64,000 nucleotides of DNA from Chryseobacterium arthrosphaerae (GCF_001684965.1 NZ_MAYG01000023.1:336017-400016); one strand, 5' to 3'. Shown: positions 16,485-25,210, counted from the stretch's first letter. The notes: a model not told the origin generated them from the sequence alone. Made by a program: numbers and translations.

Positions 16485-17270
16485 TTATTCATTAAACTCA
16501 ATGATGAGTTGGTTCATAGAAACATTGGAATTGGCAGTCAGTGTACCGTCAAGATCATTCCATCTTCTTTCAGCATTGGCTGAACTTGTAAATATATGGG
16601 TGGCTCCTTCAACTCCGTTAGAGTTATTGGGTTCTCCGGTATTAAACCAGTTTTCTGTTGTTGCAGGATTGGTAGACCAGTTGATTTTGAATTCTTCTCC
16701 GGTAATCCATTGAAGCTGATCCGGATTTCCGGGTCTCTTGATTTTATTGAAACCAATCCATATGTTATTGGCCAGGTTATATCCTGTTCCTGAGTTTACG
16801 ATATTAGTATTTACCCAGGCCCTTTCCGCATCATTAGTCATGGTTACCAGATAACCTCCCATTTGTTTTCCGAAGCTGAATGCGTTAAACCAGTTGATAG
16901 GCTGTGAAATTTGATAGGCACAATATGTATGATTATTCACTGACCATTTTTTACATCCCAGTTCTGCCGCTGTTCCTCCTCCCGGTACTGATCCGGGTGG
17001 TTGAGGCCTTGTAGCAACCGGTTTGGGATCATAACCTAATATGGTACTGTTAAATCCTGATGACCCACTGCCGAGATCACTTCTGGATATCTTTCTTACA
17101 TTTCCATTTGTGTCTGTAGAGAGAATATCATCAGCCGCTACGCCTATGGGTAAAGTGCGGATCCGTAATTCTCCGTTGATGTCGAGTGATTTTGTAGGAG
17201 CGGTTGTATTAATACCAACTTGTGCATTTAAAGCGCAGGGTATAATAAAAAGTAGAATCGTTTTTTTCAT
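16485..17270 (-). CDS. C-type lectin-domain secreted protein (copy 1)
   Basis: This 261-residue paralogue has the same layout: signal peptide, VGINT-type segment, Gly/Pro linker, and a C-type lectin-like domain with 'YCAYQ', 'WIGFN', 'EPNN' and 'RRWNDL'. It is the first gene of the lectin pair. From about residue 68 to 123 the two proteins differ by a single residue, while flanks differ more, suggesting local gene conversion. No T9SS-type C-terminal domain is seen. The ligand is unknown. Confidence 0.85.
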   Translation of the reverse strand: MKKTILLFIIPCALNAQVGINTTAPTKSLDINGELRIRTLPIGVAADDILSTDTNGNVRKISRSDLGSGSSGFNSTILGYDPKPVATRPQPPGSVPGGGTAAELGCKKWSVNNHTYCAYQISQPINWFNAFSFGKQMGGYLVTMTNDAERAWVNTNIVNSGTGYNLANNIWIGFNKIKRPGNPDQLQWITGEEFKINWSTNPATTENWFNTGEPNNSNGVEGATHIFTSSANAERRWNDLDGTLTANSNVSMNQLIIEFNE

Positions 17271-17693
17271 TTTATGTTTTGTTTATTGTACCAAATATAT
17301 AAAAAATATCTTATGATAAATACTGTAACTATTTGATTTTTAAATGTTTGTGAATTTAATTTAAAATACTTTCTGTATTCATATTTGTTTATATGTGAAT
17401 ATTTTTAATCTATAATTGGTTTTTTATTAAAATCATAAAATGTATTTGAATTATGTATGGTAAATTGATTGTGTCAATAGCATGATAAATGAGACCTTAT
17501 CATATCAATAGTTATGACATAGGATGATTGTTGAAATGCTATAAGTTTTGACATAGCAGGTGAACGATACAGCTTATTTACGGGCATAGAATGGTTAAAA
17601 AAACTCCTTCCAGAGCTAACTGAGAGGAGTTTAGGTATTGTATAGAAGCAATTATCCGATTTTAAAATTCAACCGGCTTATCGTTCAGATTGG
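17271..17693. other. Intergenic region between lectin genes and mpl
   Basis: This 423-bp AT-rich stretch holds the lectin-pair promoter (not resolved) and the mpl terminator. Two copies of a TGACATAG motif (about 17514-17521 and 17550-17557) are the only other structure seen. No gene is visible. Confidence 0.5.
17597..17632 (-). terminator. Terminator downstream of mpl
   Basis: On the minus strand AAACTCCT and AGGAGTTT pair over a 16-base loop and are followed by a T run. It lies about 60 bp after the mpl stop. Confidence 0.8.
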
Positions 17694-19031
17694 TTATTTC
17701 GTCAGATCCAGCCCTCCGAAGTTTCCGGAGCTCATCATCAGATAGACTCCATCTGTTTTATCCAGAGTATTCCAATAGGCGTGAAGATCTTCTGCATTGG
17801 TGAATACCCTTAAGCTTTCATTTTTGAATTTCTCTTTGATGAATTCAGGAGAGATAGGTTCCATTCTTTTGATCTTCAGGGCATCTTCGGAATAGAAAAC
17901 AACAGCTTCATCCAAACCGTCCATAGCGTGATCATACTGTTCAAGGAAAGCAGGATTTAAACTTGAATAGGTATGAAGTTCCAGGAATCCGTATTTCTTT
18001 TCATTCTTAAACTGTTCTTTGAAAGCTTTTACAGCAGCTTTTACTTTACTCGGTGCATGGGCAAAATCTTTATAAAGGGTTCCTTTATCTTCTCTTTCCA
18101 CTTTTTCAAGACGTTTGGAAGCTCCTTTGAAACTCATGATCGCTTCGTAGAAATCCTCATCCATGATTCCCAGCTGCTGGCAGATATGTCTGGCTCCTTC
18201 AAGGTTCAGCAGGTTGTGGGCACCGAAAACAGAAAGAGGAACATCTCCCATTTCGGTTTTTAAATATACTTTCCCGTTATTGATCTCATATTCCGGAGTT
18301 TTATAAGGGATCTTCCTGAAGTAGTTTTCTGCATTTTCCACTACCTTCACTACCTCGGGGTCTTCTTCATTATAGACAAGAACGCCTCCGGCAGTAATGC
18401 TTGCCACAAACTTCCTGAACTGCTCAATATAATCATCAAACGTTTTGAAAACATTGATATGGTCCCATGCAATACCGCTCATCAAAGCAATATTCGGTTG
18501 GTATAGTAAGAATTTTGAACGCAGGTCAATAGGGGAGGAAAGGTATTCGTCTCCTTCCAGCACCATAAAGTCATTGTCCTGAGTAAGCTTTACCATACAG
18601 TCGAAACCTTCCAGTTGTGCTCCTACCATAAAATCCACATCTTTGCTGTGGAAATTCAGGACATGAAGGATCATTGAAGTAATCGTTGTTTTCCCGTGAG
18701 ATCCTGCAATGACAACTCTTGTTTTATTTTTAGACTGCTCGTACAGGAATTCAGGATACGAATATATTTTCAGACCCAGTTCCTTTGCTCTTGCCAGCTC
18801 AGGGTTATCCTGATGGGCGTGCATCCCAAGAATGACAGCATCAATATCCGGAGTTATTTTTTCCGGGAACCAGCCCATTTCCTGAGGCAGTATTCCCTTT
18901 TTCTCCAGTCTTGATTTTGATGGTTCAAAGATCGCATCATCTGAACCGGTAACCTGGTATCCTTTATCTTTTAATGCGATGGCAAGATTGTGCATGGCGC
19001 TGCCGCCAATGGCAATGAAGTGGGTTTTCAA
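17694..19031 (-). CDS. mpl: UDP-N-acetylmuramate:L-alanyl-gamma-D-glutamyl-meso-diaminopimelate ligase
   Basis: The 445-residue Mur ligase has the N-terminal UDP-binding 'HFIAIGGSAMHNLAIAL', the ATP P-loop 'AGSHGKTT' at 109-116, and 'YKDFAHAPSKVKAAVKAF', the Mpl-type version of the Mur C-domain signature. Mpl recycles peptidoglycan by joining the released tripeptide to UDP-MurNAc in the cytoplasm. The H-A-P-S motif and the short domain 1 set it apart from MurC. A small lipoprotein gene lies 6 bp upstream on the same strand and is probably cotranscribed. Confidence 0.92.
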   Translation of the reverse strand: MKTHFIAIGGSAMHNLAIALKDKGYQVTGSDDAIFEPSKSRLEKKGILPQEMGWFPEKITPDIDAVILGMHAHQDNPELARAKELGLKIYSYPEFLYEQSKNKTRVVIAGSHGKTTITSMILHVLNFHSKDVDFMVGAQLEGFDCMVKLTQDNDFMVLEGDEYLSSPIDLRSKFLLYQPNIALMSGIAWDHINVFKTFDDYIEQFRKFVASITAGGVLVYNEEDPEVVKVVENAENYFRKIPYKTPEYEINNGKVYLKTEMGDVPLSVFGAHNLLNLEGARHICQQLGIMDEDFYEAIMSFKGASKRLEKVEREDKGTLYKDFAHAPSKVKAAVKAFKEQFKNEKKYGFLELHTYSSLNPAFLEQYDHAMDGLDEAVVFYSEDALKIKRMEPISPEFIKEKFKNESLRVFTNAEDLHAYWNTLDKTDGVYLMMSSGNFGGLDLTK

Positions 19032-19037
19032 TTGTAT

Positions 19038-19475
19038 TTACTGTTTTTTAACATTAGTATTAATGATCTGCTGGAAAGCCTCAAGAATATTATTCCAATT
19101 CGTCTGATAATTTGGAGTGATCATGCTGGCATCTGATTTACTGCCTTCATTAGGACCTTTCTTGATGTTGACAGACGTAGAAATATTGTCGTACAATTTT
19201 TTATGGTCTTCCTGAATTCTTCTGAAATTATTCTGAGAAAGAGTCTGATCCAGTTTCTTTAAATCTTCATCTGAAATTTTAAAATCCTGTTTGTATTTTT
19301 TTCCCTGGCCTTCAAAAGAATAATGGGCATTATTTCCTTTTATAAGCAGGTTTTCATAGACAGGGGCATAGCCTCCGCTTTTTGCATAGCTGATATCAAA
19401 ATCCGAATATACTTTCTGGCTGTTGCATGAAACTAATACTATGACTGCGAATAAGATTCCAAGTATTCTGTTCAT
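19038..19475 (-). CDS. Hypothetical lipoprotein
   Basis: The 145-residue product has a signal sequence with lipobox ending at C17 ('IVLVSC'). The rest, 'ISYAKSGGYAPVYENLLIKGNNAHYSF', suggests a small beta-rich domain seen in other Flavobacteriia lipoproteins; no function is known to me. It is between the PlsC-like and mpl genes on the same strand with gaps of 16 and 6 bp, so it shares their transcript. Confidence 0.8.
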   Translation of the reverse strand: MNRILGILFAVIVLVSCNSQKVYSDFDISYAKSGGYAPVYENLLIKGNNAHYSFEGQGKKYKQDFKISDEDLKKLDQTLSQNNFRRIQEDHKKLYDNISTSVNIKKGPNEGSKSDASMITPNYQTNWNNILEAFQQIINTNVKKQ

Positions 19476-19491
19476 AATTTTCTTATTTACT

Positions 19492-20298
19492 TTAATTATT
19501 TGAGTCCTTTTGTTCTAATTTTTTAGCTTTAAGTTCTTCATCATAACTGTGTAATAGGTTGAAGTCTTCAGTCTGCTCAATGGCAGTCATGATCTTCAGT
19601 AAAATTTCCGGTGCTTTTTCATTATCGTAGTCGATATCCAGGGGGGCCTTAAACTCCATGGTAGGTTTTACACCGGTAACCTTTACCCGAAGTCCTTTTT
19701 TATCAAAAGCTCTTCTGAATCCGTTGATCTTGATAGGGATTACGATAGGACGCTGATTTTTTACCAGTTTAGCGGTTCCTCTTCGTCCCTGTGCAAAAGC
19801 GGATGTTGTTCCCTGCGGGAAAGTAGCCACCCAGCCATTATCCAGTGCCTTCATGATATTGTCTACTTCACTCATATCTACCATCCTGTTGACGGTTTTC
19901 CCTTCAGCTCTCCAGGTTCTTTTTACCGTTACAGCACCTGCAATCTTAAAAATTTTAGGAAGAATACCTTTATTCATGGTTTCTTCAGCTGCAACATAGT
20001 AAAAATCAATCTTGGGATTCAAAAGATAGATCGGATTTTTAATGGTATTTAAATATCCGTTGTTTACGGCACAGAAAGCATGGTACATGGCAGCAACATC
20101 TGCAAAATAAGTCTGATGATTAGACACAAACAATACATTGGAATCCGGAAGATCCACAAGATGCTCTGTGCCGGTAATTTTCAGTTTATTAAAGCCATTA
20201 AACCTTCTGTAGGATACAACTCCCAAGATAAAAATAATAAACCTTTTCAAAAAATAAGGGGTACCGAATGCATCGGTGAAAATATTTTTCTTCGCCAT
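19492..20298 (-). CDS. 1-acyl-sn-glycerol-3-phosphate acyltransferase-like protein
   Basis: The 268-residue protein has PlsC-type motifs: 'VSNHQTYFADV' (motif I) and 'FPQGTTSAFAQGRRG' (motif III, in place of FPEGTRS). Motif I has five residues between His and Asp rather than the usual four, and motif III has Gln instead of Glu, so it is a divergent subgroup. It likely transfers acyl chains to a lipid precursor at the inner membrane face. The NUDIX hydrolase gene is 27 bp upstream. Confidence 0.85.
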   Translation of the reverse strand: MAKKNIFTDAFGTPYFLKRFIIFILGVVSYRRFNGFNKLKITGTEHLVDLPDSNVLFVSNHQTYFADVAAMYHAFCAVNNGYLNTIKNPIYLLNPKIDFYYVAAEETMNKGILPKIFKIAGAVTVKRTWRAEGKTVNRMVDMSEVDNIMKALDNGWVATFPQGTTSAFAQGRRGTAKLVKNQRPIVIPIKINGFRRAFDKKGLRVKVTGVKPTMEFKAPLDIDYDNEKAPEILLKIMTAIEQTEDFNLLHSYDEELKAKKLEQKDSNN

Positions 20299-20325
20299 TT
20301 TTCAATTAAACACGGTAGTGCAAAG

Positions 20326-20955
20326 TTACATTTTTTTCAGCAACTGGCTGAATTCACTTAATATCATCGCTGTAGCACCCCAGATAATGTATCCGTTAAA
20401 GTTGATGACAGGAACTTCTTTTCCGCCCGCACTCGGAAGTGCCATAATTTCAGGAGTGTCTGAAAGGCTTAGAAATGAAGTAATGGGAAATTCGATAACT
20501 TCCACCGCTTCACTCTGCTGTAAAATAAATGCGGGATTCTTTCTGGTATATGAAATATAGGGATATACATAAAAGTTGCTCGGCGGAATATAGATGGGAG
20601 ACATTTCCCTGATGATCCGTACATAATGTTTATCAATGCCTATTTCTTCAGAAGTTTCACGAATAGCCGTCTCAGCAAAGTCCCGGTCCATTTCCTCACG
20701 TTTTCCGCCCGGTAAAGAAATCTGTCCGCTGTGCCTGTCGTGTTCATTGATGGTTCTCTGGATCAATGGAAAATACCACTCGTTATCCTTCAGGTACAAA
20801 ACAATATTGACGGCAGCAAATTTGGGATTTTTGGCCAGCACTTCATCGTAGGTGAAAACAGGACGGTAGGGAGGGGAAAATATTCCATGGGCATGTTCCC
20901 CGGGAAGTTCTATACTTTTTATTTTCCGTAATAAATCTTTTCCAAAATTTTCCAT
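20326..20955 (-). CDS. NUDIX hydrolase, CoA pyrophosphatase type
   Basis: The 209-residue protein has the CoA-specific NUDIX signature: 'HDRHSGQISLPGGKREEMD' preceding 'ETAIRETSEEIGID', i.e. the Nudix box with the Asp-variant spacing seen in NUDT7/NudL-type enzymes. These hydrolyse CoA to 3',5'-ADP and phosphopantetheine. It heads a minus-strand unit with the PlsC-like, lipoprotein and mpl genes. Substrate assignment rests on the HxGQxxxPGGK motif. Confidence 0.88.
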   Translation of the reverse strand: MENFGKDLLRKIKSIELPGEHAHGIFSPPYRPVFTYDEVLAKNPKFAAVNIVLYLKDNEWYFPLIQRTINEHDRHSGQISLPGGKREEMDRDFAETAIRETSEEIGIDKHYVRIIREMSPIYIPPSNFYVYPYISYTRKNPAFILQQSEAVEVIEFPITSFLSLSDTPEIMALPSAGGKEVPVINFNGYIIWGATAMILSEFSQLLKKM

Positions 20956-21114
20956 AGCTCAAATTTAACAATATATCTTGAAGAAACGGGAGACTTAACA
21001 TTAATTAACCTATGCCGATAAGCAGGAAAACTGTATGATAAAGACTGATGATCACAATAACCTGTATGCAAAGCATATCGATATTTTCTCAAGAGCGGGT
21101 TGGGAAAAACAGTA

Positions 21115-21582
21115 TTATTTAACCGTTACAGTAGCAATATGTTTCACCGGAAAATTAACAGAATTGGCGATGAAACAATATTCGTTAGCTTTATGATGAA
21201 GTTCTTTTGCTCTTTCAATCATTGATTCTTCTGTTACTGTGACAGCAGGATGCAGGACTGCTTCAGTGAAATGCCCGCTTCCATTGGTTGTTTCTTCCAT
21301 AATGCCCGTTGCTTCATCCGTATATTCTGTAACGATAATCCCGGCTTCTGAGCAGAAGTGCAGATACCATAGCATATGGCATGATGAAAGCGAAGAAAGA
21401 AACAGCTCTTCAGGATTATGTTTGGTTCTGTCCCCACGGAATGAAGGATCAGAAGATCCCTGAATGACAGCTTTATGCTCTGCCGAAATAGTATGGCTTC
21501 TTTCATAATCCCTGTAACCGGTGGTTCCAGTTCCCTTATTTCCTGTCCACTGAGTGGTAATTTTGTAATGGTGATTTTTCAT
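21115..21582 (-). CDS. OsmC family peroxiredoxin-like protein
   Basis: The 155-residue protein has the OsmC/Ohr fold features: 'NPEELFLSSLSSCHMLWYLHFC' with the peroxidatic Cys at the start of the long helix, and 'VTVTEESMIERAKELHHKANEYCFIANSV' with the second Cys. Both cysteines needed for organic hydroperoxide reduction are present. It is an isolated minus-strand gene. A 136-bp tandem repeat array begins 9 bp upstream of its start codon, in the place where the promoter should be. Confidence 0.9.
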   Translation of the reverse strand: MKNHHYKITTQWTGNKGTGTTGYRDYERSHTISAEHKAVIQGSSDPSFRGDRTKHNPEELFLSSLSSCHMLWYLHFCSEAGIIVTEYTDEATGIMEETTNGSGHFTEAVLHPAVTVTEESMIERAKELHHKANEYCFIANSVNFPVKHIATVTVK

Positions 21583-21591
21583 GTTATAAAG

Positions 21592-21727
21592 TTAAAAGAT
21601 TAAAAGATTAAAAGATTAAAAGATTAAAAGATTAAAAGATTAAAAGATTAAATGATTAAATGATTAAATGATTAAATGATTAAATGATTAAATGATTAAA
21701 TGATTAAATGATTAAATGATTAAATGA
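21592..21727. repeat. 8-bp tandem repeat array, 17 copies in two blocks
   Basis: Seven copies of TTAAAAGA (21592-21647) are followed without a break by ten copies of TTAAATGA (21648-21727). The block change is a single base. The array lies just upstream of the osmC start, so its copy number could alter promoter spacing. Confidence 0.95.
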
Positions 21728-21754
21728 TCTTGCTGTTAAACCTCAATATTGTTT

Positions 21755-21830
21755 TGGCCTCATCGATAGGAATTTTAGCCCGGTCAAATTAAAATAAACC
21801 CAAAGTTCCGTTGGCTTTAGCCTGAACCTA
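21755..21830. repeat. GGCTTTAGCC-type dispersed element
   Basis: TTTTAGCCCGGTC (from about 21774) and CGTTGGCTTTAGCCTGAAC (about 21808-21827) resemble the palindromic elements at 63129-63185. The core GGCTTTAGCC is a hairpin with a TTTA loop. Confidence 0.6.
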
Positions 21831-21845
21831 TGTTTTTTCTGCATC

Positions 21846-21876
21846 ATAAAAAAACCTCCGGTACAGCCGGAGGTTT
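21846..21876 (-). terminator. Terminator of the RNase E/G gene
   Basis: Perfect 10-bp stem AAACCTCCGG / CCGGAGGTTT with a five-base loop, followed on the minus strand by a T run. It lies 11 bp after the stop codon. Confidence 0.92.
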
Positions 21877-21886
21877 GAATTTTGTC

Positions 21887-23446
21887 TTAATTAGAGAATT
21901 CTATCAATTCTTCTTTTTTGGAATTGTAGATTTTGTATTCTAAATATTTAAAAGAATCCCTTGGTACAATGGTTACCCACTTTTTGTATTTGATAAACCA
22001 TTTCATCTGGATGCTTTTGATGCCTTTGGTTAAATAGGCTTCTACGAAAGGGTGTACGTGCAGGTAGATTTTTCCTTTTTCTTTCTGCAGGATGTTTCTT
22101 AAAGTTTCACCCATTCTTTCCACGATTACGATCGGAGCTACAATTTCTCCGTCTTTGTTCGGGTTTTCTTCTTTGGTTTCGATCTGCTTTTCCGGACGGT
22201 TTCTTTGTCTGGTGATCTGGATCAGTCCAAATTTACTTGGAGGAAGTATTTTATGGCGAGCCTTGTCGCGCTTCATTTCCTCTTTTAGATGTTCATAGAG
22301 ATCTCTTCTATGTTCAGAATTCGGCATGTCGATGAAGTCAATCACAATGATTCCTCCCATATCACGGAGGCGAAGCTGCCTTGCGATCTCGGTAGCTGCC
22401 ATTTTGTTCACTTTCAGTGCGTGTTCTTTATTGACAGCGGTTCCGGTGGTAATATTATTCCCGGAATTAACGTCTACGACGTGAAGAGCTTCTGTGTGCT
22501 CAATAACAAGATAAGCGCCTTTAGAACTTGGAATATTAACGTGTTTTCCAAAGCTCTGTTTAAGTTGTTTTTCAACATTGTAATATTCCAGAAGAGGAAT
22601 ATGAGAATCATAAAACTGGACAATATTTTTCTTTTCAGGAGCAATTACTTCAATGTAATTTTTCATTTCACCTACCATCTGCTCGTCATCACAGATGATA
22701 TTGACGAAGTCCTGGTTAAAATTGTCTCTTAAAATAGCTGAAGCCTTGTCTTCTTCGCTTAAAACTTTAGATGGAACCTTATTTCTCTGGATGTTTTTAA
22801 AAGTGCTTTCCCATTTCTGAACCAGCTGGTTCATATCATTGTGAAGGTCGGCTACTTTTTTTCCTTCGGCCACTGTTCTGATGATGACCCCGAAACCTTC
22901 AGGTTTAATGCTGTCAATCAGGGTTCTCAGTCTTTCTTTTTCTTCAGAACTTCTGATTTTTTTGGATATTGAAACCTTGTTGTCGAAAGGAATCAGTACC
23001 AGAAAACGTCCTGTCAGAGAGATCTGGGTAGAAATTCTTGGGCCTTTTGTAGATATAGGTTCTTTAGTAATCTGTAACAGAACCAGATCGTCTTTGGCGA
23101 TCACTTTATCTACTGTTCCGTTTTTGTCTATTTCGGGTTGTATCTCGAAATTTTTTAAGCTTGAAGTGCTTTGTTTTTTAGAAATAGTATCTTTTAAAAA
23201 CTTTCTGTATGTAAGATATTGGGGCCCCAGGTCCTGATAATGCAGGAATGCATCTTTATCATATCCGATGTTGACGAATGCAGCATTCAGATTGGGTGCC
23301 AGTTTTTTTACTTTTCCTATAAACAGATCTCCAACTATAAAATCGCTTTTGTCTTCTTGCTCATGAAGTTCACATAGTCTTCCGTCTTCCAGCAGTGCAA
23401 TCTTTGTAAGATCATCTTCATGCGAAACTATTAGTTCTTTCTTCAT
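21887..23446 (-). CDS. rng: Ribonuclease E/G family endoribonuclease
   Basis: The 519-residue protein has an N-terminal S1-like RNA-binding segment (about 35-120, 'VGDLFIGKVKKLAPNLNAAFVNIGYDKDAFLH') and the DNase I-like catalytic region with the two Mg-binding Asp motifs, 'EALHVVDVNSGN' and 'GGIIVIDFIDM'. No Zn-link CPxC or long C-terminal scaffold is seen, so it is of RNase G length. In this group it acts in rRNA maturation and mRNA decay. Upstream, at 236 bp, lies the small basic ribosome-type gene. Confidence 0.92.
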   Translation of the reverse strand: MKKELIVSHEDDLTKIALLEDGRLCELHEQEDKSDFIVGDLFIGKVKKLAPNLNAAFVNIGYDKDAFLHYQDLGPQYLTYRKFLKDTISKKQSTSSLKNFEIQPEIDKNGTVDKVIAKDDLVLLQITKEPISTKGPRISTQISLTGRFLVLIPFDNKVSISKKIRSSEEKERLRTLIDSIKPEGFGVIIRTVAEGKKVADLHNDMNQLVQKWESTFKNIQRNKVPSKVLSEEDKASAILRDNFNQDFVNIICDDEQMVGEMKNYIEVIAPEKKNIVQFYDSHIPLLEYYNVEKQLKQSFGKHVNIPSSKGAYLVIEHTEALHVVDVNSGNNITTGTAVNKEHALKVNKMAATEIARQLRLRDMGGIIVIDFIDMPNSEHRRDLYEHLKEEMKRDKARHKILPPSKFGLIQITRQRNRPEKQIETKEENPNKDGEIVAPIVIVERMGETLRNILQKEKGKIYLHVHPFVEAYLTKGIKSIQMKWFIKYKKWVTIVPRDSFKYLEYKIYNSKKEELIEFSN

Positions 23447-23682
23447 TTTGTTATAAGATAAAATTGTTTAAGATTATAGGAAGTGGATGTTTTTTCTCGA
23501 ATAATTCATCTAATAAATATAAGGATTTAGAATGAAAACCTGTATATTTTTATTAAAATAATATTTGAAATCTTCCGTTTTCCGCAGAATCTTATAGTTG
23601 CAAACAAAAATATAGTCGGTGAACTTTAAAAATATAAAACCACCAACTATATTATTATATTGTAAATCTCGAGAAGAAGAGA

Positions 23683-23772
23683 TTATTTTTTCTTATGTCT
23701 GTTCGCTCTTCTTCTTTTCTTTCTTTTGTGAGTCGCAACCTTGTGTCTTTTTCTTTTCTTTCCGCTTGGCAT
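23683..23772 (-). CDS. 29-residue highly basic ribosome-associated protein
   Basis: The minus strand encodes a 29-residue protein opening MPSGKKRKRHKVATHKRK and ending NRHKKK, then TAA. Eighteen of its residues are Lys or Arg and no acidic residue is present. Nearly the same sequence is conserved next to rng and HU genes in Flavobacteriia; from memory a protein of this kind was seen in the Flavobacterium johnsoniae ribosome structure (bL38), but I cannot verify that name here. It is often missed by gene callers because of its length. It lies between HU and rng on the same strand. Confidence 0.8.
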   Translation of the reverse strand: MPSGKKRKRHKVATHKRKKRRRANRHKKK

Positions 23773-23815
23773 AATTTTAATTTTTTAGTAACTAGTTAAT
23801 ATTCAGTTAATGTTC

Positions 23816-24106
23816 TTATTTTACTGCAACTTTAGTTTTTACTTTCTCTACAAAAGACTTTGAAGGTTTGAAAGCAGGAATGTTATGAGCAGGAATCTCA
23901 ATTGCAGTATTCTTAGAAATATTTCTTCCTGTTTTAGCAGCTCTTGTTTTAATGATAAAAGATCCAAAACCTCTCAGATAAACGTTATCCCCATTATACA
24001 TAGAAGTTCTGATCTCCTGCATAAAAGCTTCTACAACTTTCTGTGTTTCATTCTTTTCTGTTCCCAACTTATTTGAGATGGTGTTTACCAATTCTGCCTT
24101 TGTCAT
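23816..24106 (-). CDS. HU/IHF-family DNA-binding protein
   Basis: The 96-residue protein is a full-length HU-type chaperone: 'MTKAELVNTISNKLG' start, 'NVYLRGFGSFIIKTRAAKTGRNI' beta arm with the intercalating 'IPAHNIPAFKPSK'. The proline at the arm tip is present. It would bind and bend DNA as a dimer in the nucleoid. The promoter is clear: TTTG (24167-24170) and TAAATTTG (24138-24145) on the minus strand with 21-bp spacing. It precedes the small ribosomal-type gene and rng in the same direction. Confidence 0.95.
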   Translation of the reverse strand: MTKAELVNTISNKLGTEKNETQKVVEAFMQEIRTSMYNGDNVYLRGFGSFIIKTRAAKTGRNISKNTAIEIPAHNIPAFKPSKSFVEKVKTKVAVK

Positions 24107-24137
24107 TTCCTTATTTTAATTTTAAATTTTAGGTGTG

Positions 24138-24170
24138 CAAATTTAGTTAAAAAAATTGAATACTAGCAAA
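24138..24170 (-). promoter_or_regulatory. Promoter of the HU gene
   Basis: Minus-strand TTTG (24167-24170) and TAAATTTG (24138-24145), separated by 21 bp, match the Bacteroidota housekeeping promoter pattern. The predicted leader is about 25 bases. Confidence 0.7.
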
Positions 24171-24390
24171 TTAGTGGCAAAATATTTTTATTCAGACAGT
24201 TGAGATCTTAATGTATACACTATATTAAGGAGGTCTCAGGAGAATTTAATAATTTAATAATATAGCTCTGTCATAAGCCGGAATTCTACAGAAAATCCAC
24301 TGAAATAATTTTTCTTAATAACTGTCAGACAATGATTTGTTGTCTTGAAAACTTATTTTTGCTACAGTTATTATTCAGGGGAAGTGGGGC

Positions 24391-25062
24391 CTACATACTT
24401 GAATTATAGTATCCGTTTTCCACACAGAAACGGATCAGGTGAAGTTTTGTTTTCAGGCCAAGCTTTTCTGTAAGACGGTTGATGTAAGTGTCAATAGTTC
24501 TTGTACTCAGATTAAGTTTTTCCGCAATTTCTTTGTTGCTGAACCCTTCATAGCAGAATCTCATCAGCTGTATTTCGGCCGGGGAAAGCTCTTCCTGTCC
24601 CTTTTTCTGCCTGTCCATATACTCCTGCACTGCAAGGGGCTGCTGTTCCCATTCTTTGGAGTAGGCTTGGTAATCAAACTCTTCAGAAGCTATGCTGCCT
24701 TTGATAATATCTTTAATGATGGTGCTCTTTTTCTCACAATAATAGATATTGGGTATTTTGGCCAGAATATCTGCCATGTCTTCCTGGTAGGTGCCGGAAT
24801 ACGTGATAATAGGTGTTTCAGAATTATTTTTTCTGATGTATTTGATAGCTTCAATTCCGCTTAATACCGGCATAAACAATTCGATGATGAACACATCTTC
24901 CTGTCTTCTGTAGATTCTGTTCACAAGTTCATGCCCATTATTACAGTCGTTCAGAAGCATATAAAAAGGATTCTCCATCAGTGTTTTGATCATTATTTTC
25001 TTAAAATAAAAATCACTGTCTGCAATTGAGAAACGCACGGTATTAGATAATATTTTACTCAT
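24391..25062 (-). CDS. Atypical response regulator with LuxR-type DNA-binding domain
   Basis: The 223-residue protein has a receiver-like domain (about 8-125) and a C-terminal LuxR/NarL helix-turn-helix (about 155-215, 'LSPAEIQLMRFCYEGFSNKEIAEKLNLSTRTIDTYINRLTEKLGL'). In the receiver the phospho-acceptor Asp is replaced by Glu61 ('IIELFMPVLSGIEA' where 'LLDlxMP' is usual), a change that can mimic the phosphorylated state. No histidine kinase gene is beside it. It is divergent from the tss operon starting 180 bp away, so it is a good candidate for the regulator of the secretion genes. This link is inferred. Confidence 0.88.
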   Translation of the reverse strand: MSKILSNTVRFSIADSDFYFKKIMIKTLMENPFYMLLNDCNNGHELVNRIYRRQEDVFIIELFMPVLSGIEAIKYIRKNNSETPIITYSGTYQEDMADILAKIPNIYYCEKKSTIIKDIIKGSIASEEFDYQAYSKEWEQQPLAVQEYMDRQKKGQEELSPAEIQLMRFCYEGFSNKEIAEKLNLSTRTIDTYINRLTEKLGLKTKLHLIRFCVENGYYNSSM

Positions 25063-25210
25063 TTTTCAATATCGATTTGGCGAATGATATTTAAAATTCC
25101 GAGGCCTAATTTATGAAAAACTTATTAAAGAGGAAATTAATATTAATTTAATCAGGGTTTTCACGAAACCGGCCTGGGGAAATTACGTATTGTGCATAAA
25201 ATTTTTTTTT

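Noticed and set aside
21592..21727. CRISPR array
   Set aside because: The repeat unit is 8 bp with no spacers; it is a simple tandem repeat and no cas genes are near.
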